In this document: positions 52,411 to 63,846 of the stretch, one piece after another
How positions within the stretch are numbered: the stretch's first letter is position 1
Layout: each line of letters starts with the position of its first letter
NCBI RefSeq assembly: GCF_900109775.1
Contig: NZ_FOAX01000001.1
Coordinates: forward strand, 1,674,001-1,738,000
Direction of reading: 5' to 3'
Origin: Pseudoxanthomonas sp. GM95
GTDB lineage: Bacteria > Pseudomonadota > Gammaproteobacteria > Xanthomonadales > Xanthomonadaceae
Length of the DNA stretch: 64,000 bases
Position numbers and translations under genes: made by a program
The notes under the pieces: generated by a model
The model's input: only the letters and a program-made list of their open reading frames with translations
Told to the model about the DNA's origin: nothing
Database searches by the model: none

Positions 52411-52594
52411 GTGACCTCCACTTGATGGAGGCAATGATGCCCAGCGTGATATTACCACAACAGGTCAGAATTGCCTTGCCTGCTGTCGGAAAATTCCGAT
52501 CCCGGACGAAGCCCCTTGGCGCATTGAGAGGAGGACCACTCAAGCCCATCCTGGATGGCTTCCAAAGCCTCTGTCAACCTGATGCCAGGCACTT

Positions 52595-52978
52595 TCATGT
52601 CAGGCCGATGCCAAGCTCGCGGCGCCGCTCGAAGCGAATTCCGGACATGGCCTCGGCGCGAGCCTGGGCGAGCACCACGCGATTGCGCGCGATGGCGCGG
52701 TCAGCTGCAGGAAGTGCCTGCACAAGCGCCAGAAACGTTCTTTTCCATGAATCCAGGAAATCTGGCGAACGCCCGCTACGCAGGTGATGCTCGATCTCTA
52801 CGGGTGCCCAGTCGCCAAAGGCAGAGCGCAGATCCAAGGTTGTCTGCTCGCTTGCAAAGCGCTCGAGCGAGGATCTCCAGAACTGGAGAGCGGCCTGTGT
52901 CCCTGAGAGCTCCTCATTGATGCGTGCGGATTCCGCACTGCGCGCTGCGTCTTCCACAAACTCACCCTGCTCTGACAT
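52595..52978 (-). CDS. Hypothetical helical protein (127 residues)
   Basis: A mostly helical, charged protein starting MSEQGEFVEDAARSAESARI, with amphipathic runs FWRSSLERFASEQTTLDLRS and FLDSWKRTFLALVQALPAAD. This resembles phasin-like or small coiled proteins only in composition; no family is recognised. Weak ribosome-binding site. It lies between a small hypothetical and the lone receiver gene on the same strand. Confidence 0.5.
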   Translation of the reverse strand: MSEQGEFVEDAARSAESARINEELSGTQAALQFWRSSLERFASEQTTLDLRSAFGDWAPVEIEHHLRSGRSPDFLDSWKRTFLALVQALPAADRAIARNRVVLAQARAEAMSGIRFERRRELGIGLT

Positions 52979-53074
52979 GGGCAGGAAAATTACCTCGTTG
53001 CAGGTCGCGGCGGCGTCGACAAATTACTTCAGGCTTGGTGACGACTACCAAGTTTGCATGCCCTTATGCGGCTG

Positions 53075-53446
53075 CTACGCGGCAGCTGACTGGAATGTCT
53101 GCAACATCTTGATCACCTGGCCCAGGCTGTAGGGCTTCTGCACGAACTCAATCTCGCTCGGCAGCGGGGGCAATTGATGTCGGGAATGACCAGACGCCAG
53201 CACAATCTTGATGTGCGGCATCATTTTCTGGACGCGTAGGCTGAGCTCGGCGCCGGTCATCTGGCCTGGCATGTAGACGTCGGTGAACAACACATCCACC
53301 TCAGTTCCAGAGGTCAACATCTCAAACGCGGTCTGTGCATCAGCGGCCAGCTTTACGTCCATGCCCATGTCCGCGAAGACATCTGCCATAAGATCGCGCA
53401 GATCCACCTGATCCTCGACGTAAAGGATGCGCAAGGGCTTGGACAT
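53075..53446 (-). CDS. Stand-alone response-regulator receiver protein
   Basis: 123 residues, a receiver domain only: acidic pair in YVEDQVDLRDLM (Glu11, Asp12), phosphoacceptor Asp56 in VLFTDVYMP, Ser/Thr-type ASGHS and the conserved Lys in EFVQKPYSLGQV. With no output domain it should act by protein contact, like CheY or a phosphorelay shuttle. It is divergent from the triple-receiver hybrid kinase at 53655, its probable partner. Confidence 0.88.
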   Translation of the reverse strand: MSKPLRILYVEDQVDLRDLMADVFADMGMDVKLAADAQTAFEMLTSGTEVDVLFTDVYMPGQMTGAELSLRVQKMMPHIKIVLASGHSRHQLPPLPSEIEFVQKPYSLGQVIKMLQTFQSAAA

Positions 53447-53654
53447 GAGAGCTCATTGAGGGTGGAAGATAGAACTGCAGTATCCCCAGACGCTGCAATT
53501 CGTAAACGGCGGCGCGCGGACAGGCCACCGCAGCGGAGGTGGATTTTTCCCGGGATACACGTGAAGGATGCGTGTAAGCAACATTGTAAAATTCCGGCTC
53601 TGGAGCGCGTTAAGAATCGGCTAACATCCCCGGTCCTTTCTTGTTCCAAACACC

Positions 53655-56600
53655 ATGCGCGCGACGACTGCATCACGTGACCCCTGGATCTGGGCCGCGG
53701 CCTTTGGTCTGCTGATTGCCACCCTGGTGCTCGAGCTGATCACGCCATTGGGTTATGCGGTGTGGTTGCTGCATTTCATGGCAGTAGGCATCACCATCTT
53801 TCAAAGTCGCCCCAAGCTGCCGCTGATCGTGGCGTTGCTGTCATGCGTCCTGCTGGTGGTCGGCTTTCAGTTCGCGCCTCCGAGCAACAACTCATCCTTC
53901 TCGATGGTCAACAGGACCATTGGCGGAGCGTGTTTCTTGGGCACCGCGTTGATTGCGATGCAGGCCATCCGAGCCCGCCTGGCATCTCAGGTCGCCCTTT
54001 GGCTCCAGGCCAGCGAGAATGCGGTCGCGGTGGCGCTGCAGGGTGACCTGACGCCAAACGAGATCGCCCAAGCCTCGCTGCGCGTGCTGTGCGAAGTGTT
54101 AGACGCCCAGGTCGGTGCACTCTATCGCCTAGCCGGTGACCGCCTCAGCCTGGCCGGGGGGATTGCCCTACCCTCGGATATTCCCCGCGACATACCTACT
54201 GGCGAAGGCCAGCTCGGCGAGATCATCCTTCTGGCCAAGCCGCGCCAGCTGAGCAAAGTCAACCAAAGCCGCGTCTTGATCGAGTCGGCCCTGGGGCGCG
54301 GCTCACCAGACGAACTGCTGCTGTCGCCGGTCACCGACGATGGTCGCGTGATCGGTGTCCTGGAACTGGGACGTCAGGGTGTGCACAACGCTGATGGTCG
54401 CAGCCTGGAGCTGCTCGATCGCTGTATGGAAACCATCGGCGTAGCGCTGCGCACTGCCCAGCTCCGGGCCGAGCTGGTTGAACTGCTTGAAGAGACCCAG
54501 CGCCAGAGCGAGGAGCTGCAGGCGCAGCAGGAAGAGCTGCGCGTGGCCAACGAGGAACTGGAAGAACAGAGTCGCAGCTTGCAGCACTCCCAGACCAACC
54601 TGGAGCAACAGCAGAGCGAGCTGGAGCAGATCAACGTGCACCTGGAAGAGCGCACGCACGAACTCGAATCCCAGCGACAGGTCTTGCTCACGGCTCAAGG
54701 CGAGCTGGTGCGCAGCACCAAGGAGCTGGCCGCCTCGTCGCAGTACAAGTCTGAGTTCCTGGCCAACATGTCCCACGAGCTGCGCACCCCGCTCAACAGC
54801 TCGCTGATTCTGGCCAAGCTGCTTGCGGACAACCGCGACGGTGGATTGAGCGCCGAGCAGGTCAAATACGCCCAGGCGATCTACTCCTCCAACAGCGACC
54901 TGCTGGCCCTGATCAACGACATCCTGGATCTGTCCAAGATCGAGGCTGGCCATGTGGAGCTGAGCGAGGAGACCGTGTCCACCGCTCCGCTGCTGTCACG
55001 CCTGCGCGAAACCTTCGAACCGCTTGCCAGCCAGAAGGGCCTGAGCCTGGATATCAGCGTTGCGCCAGGAACGCCCGATCGCCTGACCACCGACAGCCAG
55101 CGTCTGCAGCAGATCCTCAAAAACCTGCTGGCCAATGCGGTCAAGTTCACCGAGCAGGGACGGGTCAGCCTGACGCTGCACGCGCATGGCGCCCAGCGCA
55201 TTCGGTTCGTGGTCAGCGACACCGGGATCGGCATTGGCCGGGACCAGACCAGCGTCATCTTCGAAGCTTTCCGCCAGGCCGATGGCAGCACCCAGCGCCG
55301 CTTCGGCGGCACTGGCCTTGGGCTGTCGATCTCGCGCGACCTGGCCCAGCGCATGGGCGGTTCGATCACGGTAGACAGTGAGCCGGGCCGCGGAAGCATC
55401 TTCACTCTGGAACTTCCCCTTGACGGTGCGCCGGCTGGAGAGAACGTTCAAGCCGAGGCGGCCGCGCCAGCGGCCACCGAAGCTGCGCCAGCGCCTGTAG
55501 CTGCCAGTCCTGCCGGCGCCACCATTAGCCAGCCCAGCCCACCAGTCGCTCCCCAGGACGATCGAGACCACCGCACGCGCCCTGGTCGGGTCATCCTGGC
55601 GGTGGAAGACGATGCGGCCTTTGCCCAGGCATTGATCGAGCTGGCCCACGACATGGACTTTGACTGCGTGGTCGCCGGCACAGCCCAGGAAGCCATCGTC
55701 CTGGCATCCCAGCTCCATCCCAGCGGCGTCTTGCTCGACATCGGCTTGCCCGATGTGTCGGGCCTGAGCGTGCTTGAGTCGCTCAAGCGCGATCCGGCCA
55801 CGCGCCATATCCCGGTCCACGTGGTCTCGGCGCAGGAACGCAACCAGGTGGCCATGGAACTGGGCGCAGTGGGCTACCTGCTCAAGCCTGCGACACGCGA
55901 GCGCCTGGTGACCGCGATCCGCCAGCTTGAGCAAACCAGCGAACGCGACATGCGCCGCCTGCTGATCGTCGAGGACGATCGCGAGCTGCGCGAGAACCTG
56001 CGCAGGCTGCTTGCGCATGAGCATCTGGACATCACCACGGTGGGCAGCATCGCAGAGGCGATGGAGCAGCTGGCGGCCGCCACCTTCGACTGCATGGTCA
56101 CCGACCTGTCCCTGCCCGATGGCAGCGGCTATGACCTGCTCGAGCGCATGGGCAACAGTGACTCCTCAGCCTTCCCACCGGTGATCGTCTACACCGGCCG
56201 TGCCCTGACTCGGGATGAAGAGCAGCGCCTGCGCCGCTACTCCAAGAGCATCATCATCAAGGGGGCGCGCTCGCCCGAGCGCCTGCTCGACGAAGTCACC
56301 CTGTTCCTGCACAGCGTCGAAGCCTCCCTGCCCTCCGATCAGCAGCGCCTATTGCGCGAGGCGCGTCGCCGCGACACGGTCCTGGACGGGCGCACGATCC
56401 TGCTGGCCGAGGATGACGTGCGCAACATCTTCGCCCTGTCCAGCGTACTTGAACCCCTGGGGGTGAAGCTTGAGATTGCCCGCAATGGTCGCGAGGCATT
56501 GGAACGCCTGACTGCGTGCGATGTCGACCTGGTGCTGATGGACATCATGATGCCGGAGATGGACGGCCTGACCGCCATGCAGGAAATCCGCAAGCAGCGG

Positions 56601-56756
56601 CACTGGCAGAGCCTGCCGATCATCGCGCTGACCGCCAAGGCCATGGCCGATGACCGCGAGCGCTGCCTGGAGGCTGGCGCCAACGACTACATCGCCAAGC
56701 CGATCGACGTAGACAAGCTGATCTCCCTGTGCCGCGTGTGGTCCTCCCGCCAGTGA
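53655..56756 (+). CDS. Membrane hybrid histidine kinase with GAF, kinase and three receiver domains
   Basis: 1033 residues. Three to four N-terminal membrane segments (about 12-105), a GAF-like domain (about 120-275), a long Gln/Glu-rich coiled coil (about 280-350), HisKA with the His in FLANMSHELRTPLNSS (about 374), HATPase with LLANAVKFTEQG, SDTGIGIGRD and GGTGLGLSISR, an Ala/Pro-rich linker (about 595-640), then receivers at about 645-760 (LLDIGLPDVSG), 766-885 (MVTDLSLPDGSG) and 914-1033 (LMDIMMPEMDG). All three keep the phospho-Asp. Its stop overlaps the CheR-like start (GTGA), so it heads an operon with the methyltransferase, methylesterase and REC-kinase. Confidence 0.92.
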   Translation: MRATTASRDPWIWAAAFGLLIATLVLELITPLGYAVWLLHFMAVGITIFQSRPKLPLIVALLSCVLLVVGFQFAPPSNNSSFSMVNRTIGGACFLGTALIAMQAIRARLASQVALWLQASENAVAVALQGDLTPNEIAQASLRVLCEVLDAQVGALYRLAGDRLSLAGGIALPSDIPRDIPTGEGQLGEIILLAKPRQLSKVNQSRVLIESALGRGSPDELLLSPVTDDGRVIGVLELGRQGVHNADGRSLELLDRCMETIGVALRTAQLRAELVELLEETQRQSEELQAQQEELRVANEELEEQSRSLQHSQTNLEQQQSELEQINVHLEERTHELESQRQVLLTAQGELVRSTKELAASSQYKSEFLANMSHELRTPLNSSLILAKLLADNRDGGLSAEQVKYAQAIYSSNSDLLALINDILDLSKIEAGHVELSEETVSTAPLLSRLRETFEPLASQKGLSLDISVAPGTPDRLTTDSQRLQQILKNLLANAVKFTEQGRVSLTLHAHGAQRIRFVVSDTGIGIGRDQTSVIFEAFRQADGSTQRRFGGTGLGLSISRDLAQRMGGSITVDSEPGRGSIFTLELPLDGAPAGENVQAEAAAPAATEAAPAPVAASPAGATISQPSPPVAPQDDRDHRTRPGRVILAVEDDAAFAQALIELAHDMDFDCVVAGTAQEAIVLASQLHPSGVLLDIGLPDVSGLSVLESLKRDPATRHIPVHVVSAQERNQVAMELGAVGYLLKPATRERLVTAIRQLEQTSERDMRRLLIVEDDRELRENLRRLLAHEHLDITTVGSIAEAMEQLAAATFDCMVTDLSLPDGSGYDLLERMGNSDSSAFPPVIVYTGRALTRDEEQRLRRYSKSIIIKGARSPERLLDEVTLFLHSVEASLPSDQQRLLREARRRDTVLDGRTILLAEDDVRNIFALSSVLEPLGVKLEIARNGREALERLTACDVDLVLMDIMMPEMDGLTAMQEIRKQRHWQSLPIIALTAKAMADDRERCLEAGANDYIAKPIDVDKLISLCRVWSSRQ

Positions 56757-57577
56757 ACGAGACAGAGCTGTTCGACCTGGAGTTGAAGCTGCTGCTGGAG
56801 GCCATCTACCAGCGCTACCACTACGACTTCAGGCAATACGCGCTCTCCTCTCTGCGCCGGCGCGTGCGCCATGCCATGTCGCGCTTCGGATGCGAGCACA
56901 TCAGTGACCTGCAGCGCAGGCTGCTTCACGAGCCGGACCTGTTCGCCCAGGCCATGCAGTTCTTCACCGTGCAGGTTTCGGAGATGTTCCGGGATCCGGA
57001 CTACTTCAGCGTGTTGCGCCAGCACGCCCTGCCGGTGCTGGGCACTTACCCTTCGATCAAGCTCTGGGTTGCCGGCTGCAGCACGGGCGAGGAAGTCTGG
57101 TCGCTGGCCATCCTGCTCCATGAGGAGGGGCTGCTGGATCGGAGTCTGATCTATGCCACGGACATCAATTCCGATGCGTTGGCTATGGCCGAGGCCGGGG
57201 TGTTCCCGATCGATCGCATGGCCTTGTTCAGCCAGAACTATCTCAAGGCAGGCGGCAAAGGCTCCCTGTCGGACTACTACAGCGCTGCCTACAACGGCGC
57301 GATGTTCGATCGCAGCCTCAAGCGCAACATCGTGTTCGCTGACCACAGCCTGGCCACCGACCAGGTGTTCTCAGAAGTCCATCTGGTGTCGTGCCGCAAT
57401 GTGTTGATCTACTTCAACCGGGCTTTGCAGGACCGCGCGGTCGGCCTCTTCCACGAGGCGTTGGTGTACCGCGGCTTCCTGGGCCTGGGCAGCAAGGAGT
57501 CGCTGCAGTTCGGTGCTCATGCCAGCGCCTTCGAGGTCTGCGTCCGCGAGCAGCGCCTGTACCGGAAGGCCTCATGA
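56753..57577 (+). CDS. CheR-type protein-glutamate methyltransferase
   Basis: 274 residues from GTG 56753, which overlaps the kinase stop as GTGA; an upstream GTG at 56729 is less likely. N-terminal CheR helical domain (LLLEAIYQRYHYDFRQYALS, SSLRRRVRHAMSRFG) and SAM-binding domain with KLWVAGCSTGEEVWSLAILL, YATDINSDALAMAEAG and VHLVSCRNVLIYFN. No tetratricopeptide tail. In this cluster no methyl-accepting chemotaxis protein is encoded, so the methylated target is unclear. Confidence 0.9.
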   Translation: MNETELFDLELKLLLEAIYQRYHYDFRQYALSSLRRRVRHAMSRFGCEHISDLQRRLLHEPDLFAQAMQFFTVQVSEMFRDPDYFSVLRQHALPVLGTYPSIKLWVAGCSTGEEVWSLAILLHEEGLLDRSLIYATDINSDALAMAEAGVFPIDRMALFSQNYLKAGGKGSLSDYYSAAYNGAMFDRSLKRNIVFADHSLATDQVFSEVHLVSCRNVLIYFNRALQDRAVGLFHEALVYRGFLGLGSKESLQFGAHASAFEVCVREQRLYRKAS

Positions 57578-58164
57578 ACACCGCTAGCAGCCCCACCGGT
57601 TTTTCGGCCATCGTGATCGGCGCCTCCGCCGGCGGGGTGATCGCGCTGCAGCAACTGCTCCAGTCGCTGCCGGCCTCACTGACCGCGCCGGTGCTGATCG
57701 TGCTGCACCTGCCACGCGACCGGCCAAGCCGGGTGGCCGAGCTGCTCGGTTCCGGCTGTCCCCTGGCCGTGGCCGAAGCCCAGGACAAGCAGCCCTTGCG
57801 CGGTGGCGAGGTGCTGTTTGCCCCGCCCGACTACCACCTGCTCGTCGAAGACCAGGCCACGGTGGCGCTGTCGGTGGACGAGCCGGTGATGTTCTCCCGG
57901 CCGGCGATCGACCCGCTGTTCGAGTCTGCGGCCGAGGCCTTCGGCCCCGGGTTGCTGGCGATCCTGCTTACCGGCGCCAGCAGCGATGGCACCGATGGTG
58001 TGGTGGCAGTCCGCCGAGCAGGCGGCACCGTCTGGATCCAATGCCCCGACGAGGCCAGCTCGCCTTTGATGCCAGCCTCTGCGCTTGCCAGGGCCGGCGC
58101 CGATGCCGTGCTCACTCTTTCTGCAATCTGCGAACAACTCAGCCAGCTGCCCCATGCACATTAA
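57574..58164 (+). CDS. CheB-type methylesterase domain protein without receiver
   Basis: 196 residues, ATG overlaps the CheR-like stop (ATGA). It has only the CheB C-terminal domain: catalytic Ser in VIGASAGGVIALQ (Ser18), His in VLHLPRDRPSRV and Asp in LLTGASSDGTDGV. The regulatory receiver present in classical CheB is missing, so control must come by another route, perhaps through the REC-kinase encoded next. Such stand-alone CheB/CheR pairs occur in hybrid-kinase clusters. Confidence 0.9.
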   Translation: MNTASSPTGFSAIVIGASAGGVIALQQLLQSLPASLTAPVLIVLHLPRDRPSRVAELLGSGCPLAVAEAQDKQPLRGGEVLFAPPDYHLLVEDQATVALSVDEPVMFSRPAIDPLFESAAEAFGPGLLAILLTGASSDGTDGVVAVRRAGGTVWIQCPDEASSPLMPASALARAGADAVLTLSAICEQLSQLPHAH

Positions 58165-59272
58165 TCCCGAACCCCCAGCCGGCGCGTCTTCGGAAGCCAT
58201 CAATATCCTGATCGTCGACGACGTGGCGGAAAACCTGATTGCCATGGAGGCGCTGTTGCGCCGACCGCAGTTGAACATCCTGTGCGCAGCTTCAGGCGCA
58301 CAGGCGCTGGAGCTGCTGCTCAAGCACGACGTGGCGCTGGCGCTGCTGGACGTCCACATGCCCGAGATGGACGGGTTCGCGCTGGCCGAGTTCATGCGGG
58401 GCTCCATGCGCACCCGCCAGGTTCCGATCATCTTCCTTACCGCTTCGCCTAACGACCCGCTGCGTGCCTTCAAGGGCTACGAGACCGGTGCTGTGGACTT
58501 CCTGCACAAGCCGATCGAGCCGCTGGTGATCCTAGGCAAGGTCAATGTGTTCGTGGAGCTCTACGAGCAGCGCCAGCTGCTGACCAGGCGTAATGCGGAG
58601 CTGGAACGCGCCTTGGACCTCAACGAGACCATGACCGCGGTGCTAACCCATGACCTGCGCACCCCGCTGTCAGTCGTGCTCCTCTGCGCGGACAAGCTGC
58701 GCGTGGAGCTGCCCGATGAACCCGCGATCCAGCGCACGCTGGGTTTCTTGGACAACAGCGGCCAGCGCATGGCGCGCATGGTAGAGCAGTTGCTGGATTT
58801 CTCGCGCATCCGCACCGGTGGCCTGCGCATGGATTTCTCAGCCAAGGACCTGGGCAAGGTCGCGCAGGCTTCAGTGGAGGAGCTGCGCCAAGCCCACGGC
58901 CTGCGAAGCATTGAGCTGCAGGAAGAAGGCGACCTGCTCTGCGATGTGGATGCCGACCGATTTGCGCAGATCCTGTCCAACCTGATCGGCAACGCGATCG
59001 AGCATGGCGGTCAGGAGCCGATCGACATCTCGCTCGACGGCCGTGACCCTGCCCACGTGCGGATCACCATCAGCAACGCCGGCATGATCCCCGACCAGTT
59101 GCTGCCGCGTCTGTTCGAGCCGTTCAAAGGCCGCTTCCATACCAGCAAGGGTCTCGGGCTCGGACTTTATATTGCAGACCAGTTTGTCAGGGCCCACGGA
59201 GGACTCCTGAGCGCGCGCAATCACGACGGTCAGGTGTTGATGGAAGCGCTCATCAGCCGCCGCAATCGGTAG
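58154..59272 (+). CDS. REC-HisKA-HATPase sensor kinase
   Basis: 372 residues from ATG 58154, overlapping the CheB-like stop by 11 bases. N-terminal receiver (about 16-130, NILIVDDVAENLIAME, LLDVHMPEMDG, LTASPND, DFLHKPI), coiled linker, HisKA with VLTHDLRTPLSVVL (about 160-173) and HATPase with LIGNAIEHGG, SNAGMIPDQLLPRLFEPF and GLGLGLYIADQ. No membrane span. Receiver-first kinases act as relays, probably taking phosphate from the triple-receiver kinase. Last gene of the four-gene operon. Confidence 0.92.
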   Translation: MHINPEPPAGASSEAINILIVDDVAENLIAMEALLRRPQLNILCAASGAQALELLLKHDVALALLDVHMPEMDGFALAEFMRGSMRTRQVPIIFLTASPNDPLRAFKGYETGAVDFLHKPIEPLVILGKVNVFVELYEQRQLLTRRNAELERALDLNETMTAVLTHDLRTPLSVVLLCADKLRVELPDEPAIQRTLGFLDNSGQRMARMVEQLLDFSRIRTGGLRMDFSAKDLGKVAQASVEELRQAHGLRSIELQEEGDLLCDVDADRFAQILSNLIGNAIEHGGQEPIDISLDGRDPAHVRITISNAGMIPDQLLPRLFEPFKGRFHTSKGLGLGLYIADQFVRAHGGLLSARNHDGQVLMEALISRRNR

Positions 59273-59435
59273 GCCAGCGGTACCTCTGATCGGACAAGTA
59301 GCTCGGTACAGGTCTTCAACACTGAAGATCGCGACGTTGTTATCGCTGCGTGCAGCCACCAACTCCGGTTATAGCCGCCGAGCCAATCCTTGCCGTGGTC
59401 TGATCCGACCCGGTCATCAGCGATCAGGCGCACCC

Positions 59436-59633
59436 ATGAGCACCAAGGAAAGCGGAATCACGCGTCGTAACCAGGTCATTCTCAAGACCCAGGACGATGT
59501 CATCTTCTGGTGCGCCCGCTTCGCAGTCACCCCGCTGGAACTGCGCCGGGCAATCTCTCAGGCAGGTGTGGAAGTGGACGATGTCCAGCGCCTGATCCTT
59601 GAGCATCGAAAGCAGCGCCCTAGCAGCGTTTGA
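59436..59633 (+). CDS. DUF3606-like small protein
   Basis: 65 residues from ATG 59436. The block FWCARFAVTPLELRRAISQAG followed by VDDVQRLI fits the DUF3606 family (a short helical protein with the pattern W-x3-f-x-V-t-x2-q-L-x2-A-I-x3-G). Function unknown; often found near stress and signalling genes. Convergent with the hybrid kinase at 59668. Confidence 0.7.
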   Translation: MSTKESGITRRNQVILKTQDDVIFWCARFAVTPLELRRAISQAGVEVDDVQRLILEHRKQRPSSV

Positions 59634-59667
59634 CGCTCGGCCCGCCACCCCTTACTGGCCCGAACTC

Positions 59668-61595
<1,928 letters not shown>

Positions 61596-61599
<4 letters not shown>

Positions 61600-62444
61600 G
61601 AGGACGGCACTTCGAGCCGGGTTGGAATGACGAGGAAGAATTCAGAACCCTGCCCAGGCGCGCTGCTCATCCCCACATGGCCCCCGAGCAGCGTGGCAAA
61701 GCGTTTGCACAATGAAAGTCCCAGCCCGGTGCCACGGAAACGCTTTTGATAGGGCGAATCGATTTGCGAGAAATCCTCGAACAGATTCGCCTGCAGCTCC
61801 TGCGGGATGCCGATGCCGGTGTCCTTGACGGTGAAGCGAACGTGCTGGGCATCTTCCATGCTGGCCAAGACCCGCACCTGGCCCTGTGGGGTGAACTTGA
61901 GCGCATTGGAAACAAAGTTGCGCAGGATCTGCGCCAGTTTCTTGTCGTCGGTAAAAAGTTGGGGGACTGGGATGGGTGGTTCGAACACCAGATCGACCTT
62001 TGCGCCCTCGGCGATAGGCCTGAACATGCCGCGCAAGGCAGAGAACAGATCCATCATGTTGAACCAGGCCGGGGAAATGGTGACGCGTCCAGCCTCGATC
62101 TTGGCAAGATCCAGCAGGTCGTCGACCATCTCGGTCAGCTCGTTCGCAGAGAGGCTGATAAAGCCCACCTGGCGATGCTGTTCCTCACTCAAAGGGCCAT
62201 CGAGCTGATCGCTGAGCAGGCGAGTCATGCTCAGGATCGAACCCAGCGGAGCGCGGAACTCATGGCTCATGTAGGACAGGAAGCGGCTCTTGAGGTCCGA
62301 GGCATGCTTGAGCGCCTCAGCTTGGATGTCCAACTCGGCATACAGGGCCAGGACGCCCTGGTTGGTCTCCTCAAGCTCGGCCCGCAACGCAGCGGCTTCG
62401 GCCTGCAGTTGAGCGATGCGTTCCTGCATGTTTTCCTGATTCAT
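61596..62444 (-). CDS. Soluble sensor histidine kinase (HisKA-HATPase)
   Basis: 282 residues. A coiled-coil N terminus (MNQENMQERIAQLQAEAAAL, about 1-50), HisKA with the His in FLSYMSHEFRAPLGSIL (about 60) and HATPase with LRNFVSNALKFTPQG, VKDTGIGIPQELQ and GTGLGLSLCKRFA. No sensor domain or membrane span, so input must come through partners. It overlaps both neighbours by 4 bases and lies directly after the SpoIIE-type phosphatase, the usual order of extended RsbRST-like modules. Confidence 0.9.
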
Positions 62445-63451
62445 CTCAACGCCCCCAGATCGAAGACCACGACGGTGGCATCGTCACGACCACGCGATGC
62501 ATCCCGGTGCAGCACCCAGGCCACCACGGCAGGATGACGCCGCAATAATCCCGGATAGTCCCGCAGGTTCCAACGTGCAGACAGCCCGTCGCTGTGCATC
62601 ACAAGAACCGTGCGCTCAACTTGGCTGTGGAACGCCTGCGGCCGGCGGAACGCGCCGCCCACGATGCCTGGCATGGAGGCAAGACCACGCGAGCCTTCAT
62701 CTGACACCGTGCAGCCGGCGATGTTTCCCACCCCCAGGTAGGAGAGCGCGCCAGTTTCCAGTTGCATCTGAGCCAGGGCGACGGCCCCGCCCCGGGTTGC
62801 GGACATTGCCGAGTGCAGGCGTTCGATCAGTGCGAGCTGGCTGTCAAACGGGGTGCTGGAAAATCCTTCTGATGCTGCCGTGGCGGCGTCGTGCGCCAGG
62901 ATGCCGTGTCCGAGCCCGTCGACCACCATGACGCTGAGGGTGCGCGCGTCCAGTGCAAATGCCCAGCCGTCGCCGCTGACCGGCTCATGGGCCAGTGGCA
63001 CCTGACAGGCTCCGACCCTCAGATCGCCGCCCAGGACAGTGCCTCCGTACAAACGGCTGATCACCACGCTGCCCTTGTCGTCAGACCAAGCATCGAACAT
63101 CTGGCTTTGGCGGGCGATTCCGCCCAGGCCAATGCCCTGGGTGCCACGGCTGGAATAGCCGTCAGCCAGGCAGCGGTGGAGTTCAAATCCAGGCCCCTGG
63201 TCGATCGTGACTGCCTCCAGGCCTGGACTGATCTTGCCCGGGACGACCGAAAGATAGAGGACCCCGCGGGTGGCATGCTTGAGCAGGTTGGTTGAAAGCT
63301 CGGTTGTTACAAGAGCTACCCGACCCAGATCGGCTTCGTCAAAGGACAGCGTCGTCGCCAGGCGGACTGCTTCGCGCCTGGCATGCCCTACCTGACTGGC
63401 GTCTTCGATCAGCAGGCACAATGCAGGCTTGCCGACATGGACTACGTCCAC
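62441..63451 (-). CDS. Fused RsbT/RsbW-like ATPase and SpoIIE-type PP2C phosphatase
   Basis: 336 residues. N-terminal HATPase_c-2 domain (about 10-140) with VTTELSTNLLKHATRG (N-box), IDQGPGFE and GTQGIGLGGIARQS, then a PP2C-SpoIIE domain (about 150-336) with LSVMVVDGLGHGILAHDAA, GGAVALAQ and DGLSARWNL, ending RGRDDATVVVF. These are metal-binding Asp motifs of RsbX/RsbU phosphatases. It should dephosphorylate STAS antagonist proteins of the stressosome type. The start overlaps the RsbT-like gene by 10 bases. Confidence 0.9.
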   Translation of the reverse strand: MDVVHVGKPALCLLIEDASQVGHARREAVRLATTLSFDEADLGRVALVTTELSTNLLKHATRGVLYLSVVPGKISPGLEAVTIDQGPGFELHRCLADGYSSRGTQGIGLGGIARQSQMFDAWSDDKGSVVISRLYGGTVLGGDLRVGACQVPLAHEPVSGDGWAFALDARTLSVMVVDGLGHGILAHDAATAASEGFSSTPFDSQLALIERLHSAMSATRGGAVALAQMQLETGALSYLGVGNIAGCTVSDEGSRGLASMPGIVGGAFRRPQAFHSQVERTVLVMHSDGLSARWNLRDYPGLLRRHPAVVAWVLHRDASRGRDDATVVVFDLGALR

Positions 63452-63846
63452 TTGGTGATGGTCACGCGCGTGCCCTGGCCGACCACGCTGTGGATGTCGA
63501 ACTCATCCACCAGCCGACGCGCACCGGTCAGCCCAAGGCCCATGCCCGAGCCTGAAGTCCAGCCATCGGTCAGCGCCAAAGCCATGTCGGGGATACCCTG
63601 CCCCTGGTCAACAAAGCACAGCCTTACGCCGCGGCGAATGCCATCTTCGAGCAGCTCCCATTGCATGGTCCCGCCGCCGCCGTAGACCACGGTGTTGCGC
63701 GCCAGTTCGCTTACGGCAGTCACCACCTTGGTCTGATCGACCAGTCTCAGTCCGCAGGTCACAGCGTGCTTGCGCACCAGTTGGCGTGCCAGCACGACAT
63801 CCTGCTCGTTCCTGACGTCTTGCTGCCCCTGAGCGGTAACGATCAC
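63442..63846 (-). CDS. RsbT-like serine/threonine protein kinase
   Basis: 134 residues from GTG 63846, which overlaps the STAS gene stop (GTGA). HATPase fold of the RsbT family: [18 protein letters not shown] (N-box), [29 protein letters not shown]. RsbT phosphorylates the RsbS STAS protein and then activates a downstream partner. Gene order RsbS-RsbT-phosphatase supports a stressosome-like switch. Confidence 0.9.
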   Translation of the reverse strand: MIVTAQGQQDVRNEQDVVLARQLVRKHAVTCGLRLVDQTKVVTAVSELARNTVVYGGGGTMQWELLEDGIRRGVRLCFVDQGQGIPDMALALTDGWTSGSGMGLGLTGARRLVDEFDIHSVVGQGTRVTITKWT

